Below are positions 6,448-7,853 of a stretch of DNA of 7,853 nt, one piece after another; the stretch's first letter is position 1; each line of letters begins with the position of its first letter. The notes under the pieces were generated by a model that was given only the letters and a program-made list of their open reading frames with translations, ran no database searches and was not told where the DNA came from. The stretch spans positions 1 to 7,853 of the forward strand of contig WLWR01000075.1 in NCBI GenBank assembly GCA_012103495.1, written 5' to 3'. Origin of the DNA: Legionellales bacterium. GTDB taxonomy: Bacteria; Pseudomonadota; Gammaproteobacteria; WLWR01. A program made the position numbers and the translations under genes.

Positions 6448-7712
6448 GCACTCCCATTGTGATCACTGGATTTGGTTGTACGACGGCGCTGGCCAGTCAA
6501 GCGATGGCGACTTGGCAAGCCATTAAAGATGGACGCTCGGGTGTCCGGCCGATTTCACAGTGGGATACCAGCGATTGGGATTACCCAATGGCGGCTGAGT
6601 TGGCTGATTATCAACCGCGCCAAATGGTGGAAGATCGTAAAATTTTAAAATTAATTTCACGTCACGATACCATTGGTTTGGGCGCGGTCAAGCAAGCGTT
6701 GCAACACAGTGAATTGTTAACGGCTCGACAACAATTAGAAGACGCGCGTGAATTCAATGATCGCACCGGCGTTTTTGTCGGTTCACCCGGTAATAAATTC
6801 AATCAGCAATATGATTTCATGTCGTTGTTATCCAAAGCGCAGGGAGACATGGCACAGTTTGCCAAGTATTTATTTGATGAAGTGCATCCCATGTGGTTGT
6901 TGCGAATTTTGCCCAACAATGTGTTGGCCTATACGGCGATGCAGTATGAATTAAGAGGCAGTAATCACAATGTCACCAATCATGGAGTCAGTGGATTGCA
7001 AGCGATTTTACTCGCACAATATTATTTACAAGCTGGTCACATTGATCGAGCGGTGGTGGTCGGTTATGACGTGGCGTTCGAACCGCAAGGCATGTTTTAT
7101 TATGGCAATTCAGGATTGCTATCTTCTCAGGCGATAAAATCTTTTGATCAACAACGCGATGGTACTGTATTAGGTGAAGGTGCCGGTGCTTTGGTATTGG
7201 AAACCAAACAAGCAGCATTGCAACGTCAGGCTACGATTTACGGTGAGATTTTAGCAGGTAGTAGCACCTGCGAAGCCCAAGGGGTGTTATCACTGAGTGA
7301 CGAAGCAAATGAATTAGTGCGTTGTCTGCAACAAACGTTGGATCAAGCACAGGTAGGCCAAAGAGATGTTGGGATGGTGACGGCTCATGGGAATGGTAAT
7401 AAAAAGTCCGATGCGACCGAAGCGGCGGCTTTGACCCAGCTATTTAGTTCGCAGGCGTTGCCAGTGACGGCATTTAAATGGGCGCTGGGGCATACGTTGG
7501 CGGCTTCTGGCGTCATTGATACCATTATGACTTTGTTGGCATTGCGCGAGCAAGTTGTTCCTGGCATTGCGACTTTAACAACTCCCGCTAAAGATTGTGC
7601 AGGCTTGGCAGTGAGTGCCGAGACACAAACACCGCAATCTTCTTTAGGCCTGGTAATCTCCAGAGGGTTTGGCAGTTTGAATGCCAGCTTATTAATGAAA
7701 GCGGTGACTTGA
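6444..7712 (+). CDS. Ketosynthase-like protein lacking the catalytic cysteine (chain-length-factor-like)
   Basis: The 422-residue protein has the FabF/thiolase fold throughout: IVITGFGCTTALA (5-17), GTVLGEGAGALVLE (240-253), TAHGNG with His315 (313-318), FKWALGH with Lys345 and His350 (344-350), and GFGSLN (408-413). At the nucleophile position TNHGVSG (178-184) aligns with TACASG of its partner, so Gly181 replaces Cys. It cannot form the acyl-thioester needed for ordinary condensation. The gene follows an intact KS with ATGA coupling, the pattern of KS-alpha/KS-beta pairs of type II polyketide and aryl-polyene systems, where the second subunit shapes chain length. Because both His and the Lys remain, decarboxylation of malonyl-ACP to make a starter (as in KSQ domains, which have Gln at this site) is an alternative. 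A heterodimer with the upstream FabF is the favoured inference. Overlaps the next gene by one base (TGATG). Confidence 0.88.
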   Translation: MSTPIVITGFGCTTALASQAMATWQAIKDGRSGVRPISQWDTSDWDYPMAAELADYQPRQMVEDRKILKLISRHDTIGLGAVKQALQHSELLTARQQLEDAREFNDRTGVFVGSPGNKFNQQYDFMSLLSKAQGDMAQFAKYLFDEVHPMWLLRILPNNVLAYTAMQYELRGSNHNVTNHGVSGLQAILLAQYYLQAGHIDRAVVVGYDVAFEPQGMFYYGNSGLLSSQAIKSFDQQRDGTVLGEGAGALVLETKQAALQRQATIYGEILAGSSTCEAQGVLSLSDEANELVRCLQQTLDQAQVGQRDVGMVTAHGNGNKKSDATEAAALTQLFSSQALPVTAFKWALGHTLAASGVIDTIMTLLALREQVVPGIATLTTPAKDCAGLAVSAETQTPQSSLGLVISRGFGSLNASLLMKAVT

Positions 7713-7853
7713 TGTCGTCGATTCAAACCTATATTGATCAATTGCAACCAAGTTGGTTGGGAAAGTTCTTGTATTGGATGGTACCGTATCGTCGCTCATT
7801 AATACTCATCAATATGCGTCAAGTGGTTCCACATCAATTATCTGATCAGCAAT
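7712..7853 (+). CDS. LpxL/HtrB-type acyltransferase, N-terminal fragment (cut by window end)
   Basis: Only 47 codons are visible. The protein begins MSSIQTYIDQLQPSWLG and continues with a hydrophobic stretch ending YRRSLILINMRQVVP, then HQLSDQQ. This resembles the start of LpxL/HtrB late acyltransferases, where a membrane-proximal segment leads to R-R-x3-x-N-L-xxxFP-x-LS. The catalytic HX4D motif would lie beyond the window. The ATG overlaps the preceding TGA (TGATG) with a weak GGTGA 4 nt upstream, so it is translationally coupled. Its place at the end of an ACP-dehydratase-KS-KS operon matches lpxXL in rhizobia, which puts a very-long-chain acyl group on lipid A. The family call rests on a short segment plus context. 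Confidence 0.65.
   Translation, partial: MSSIQTYIDQLQPSWLGKFLYWMVPYRRSLILINMRQVVPHQLSDQQ

Noticed and set aside
5152..7712. Aryl-polyene or type II polyketide cluster as the main identity of the operon
   Set aside because: The KS/KS-beta-like pair fits, but the window shows no ketoreductase, thioesterase, ammonia-lyase-like or exporter genes, and the gene order matches the lipid A VLCFA locus better. Not excluded beyond the right edge.
6988..7747. Minus-strand open frames over the second ketosynthase and acyltransferase start
   Set aside because: Antisense shadows of well-supported genes; no recognisable protein family in the translations.

Overview
The window looks like a moderately AT-rich gammaproteobacterial chromosome. 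Legionellales or a related group is my best guess, based only on the style of the lipid genes and the base composition. It has two parts that differ in character.

Left part (about 1-2100): one long, visibly AT-richer gene encodes an SF1 (DNA2/NAM7, COG1112-like) helicase core joined to a C-terminal phospholipase-D-type nuclease domain. This architecture matches MkoC, the single protein of the type II Mokosh anti-phage system. The reading frame as seen starts downstream of where the Walker A motif should be. An in-frame TAG at 11-13 closes it upstream, so the gene is truncated, frameshifted or split. A 231-bp spacer (2102-2332) follows; it holds a perfect 8-bp dyad and a weak promoter candidate.

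Right part (about 2333-7853): lipid genes plus one DNA-repair gene. A FabL-type enoyl-ACP reductase (+) converges on ogt, an O6-methylguanine-DNA methyltransferase (-). Divergent from ogt is a tight five-gene operon running off the right edge: an unusual acyl carrier protein with a long insertion, a double-hotdog FabZ-like dehydratase, a FabF-type ketosynthase with an intact Cys-His-His triad, a second ketosynthase whose catalytic Cys is Gly, and the first 47 codons of an LpxL/HtrB-type acyltransferase. The last four genes overlap by 26, 4 and 1 bases.

The order ACP, dehydratase, KS, KS, late acyltransferase parallels the rhizobial acpXL-fabZXL-fabF2XL-fabF1XL-lpxXL locus, which makes very-long-chain acyl groups for lipid A. 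The most likely joint role here is to build a specialised long acyl chain on a dedicated ACP, using a KS/chain-length-factor-like heterodimer, and transfer it to lipid A or another envelope lipid. The nearby FabL may supply the enoyl-reduction step. No ketoreductase is visible, so housekeeping FabG would be needed. No RNA genes, CRISPR arrays or insertion sequences were seen.
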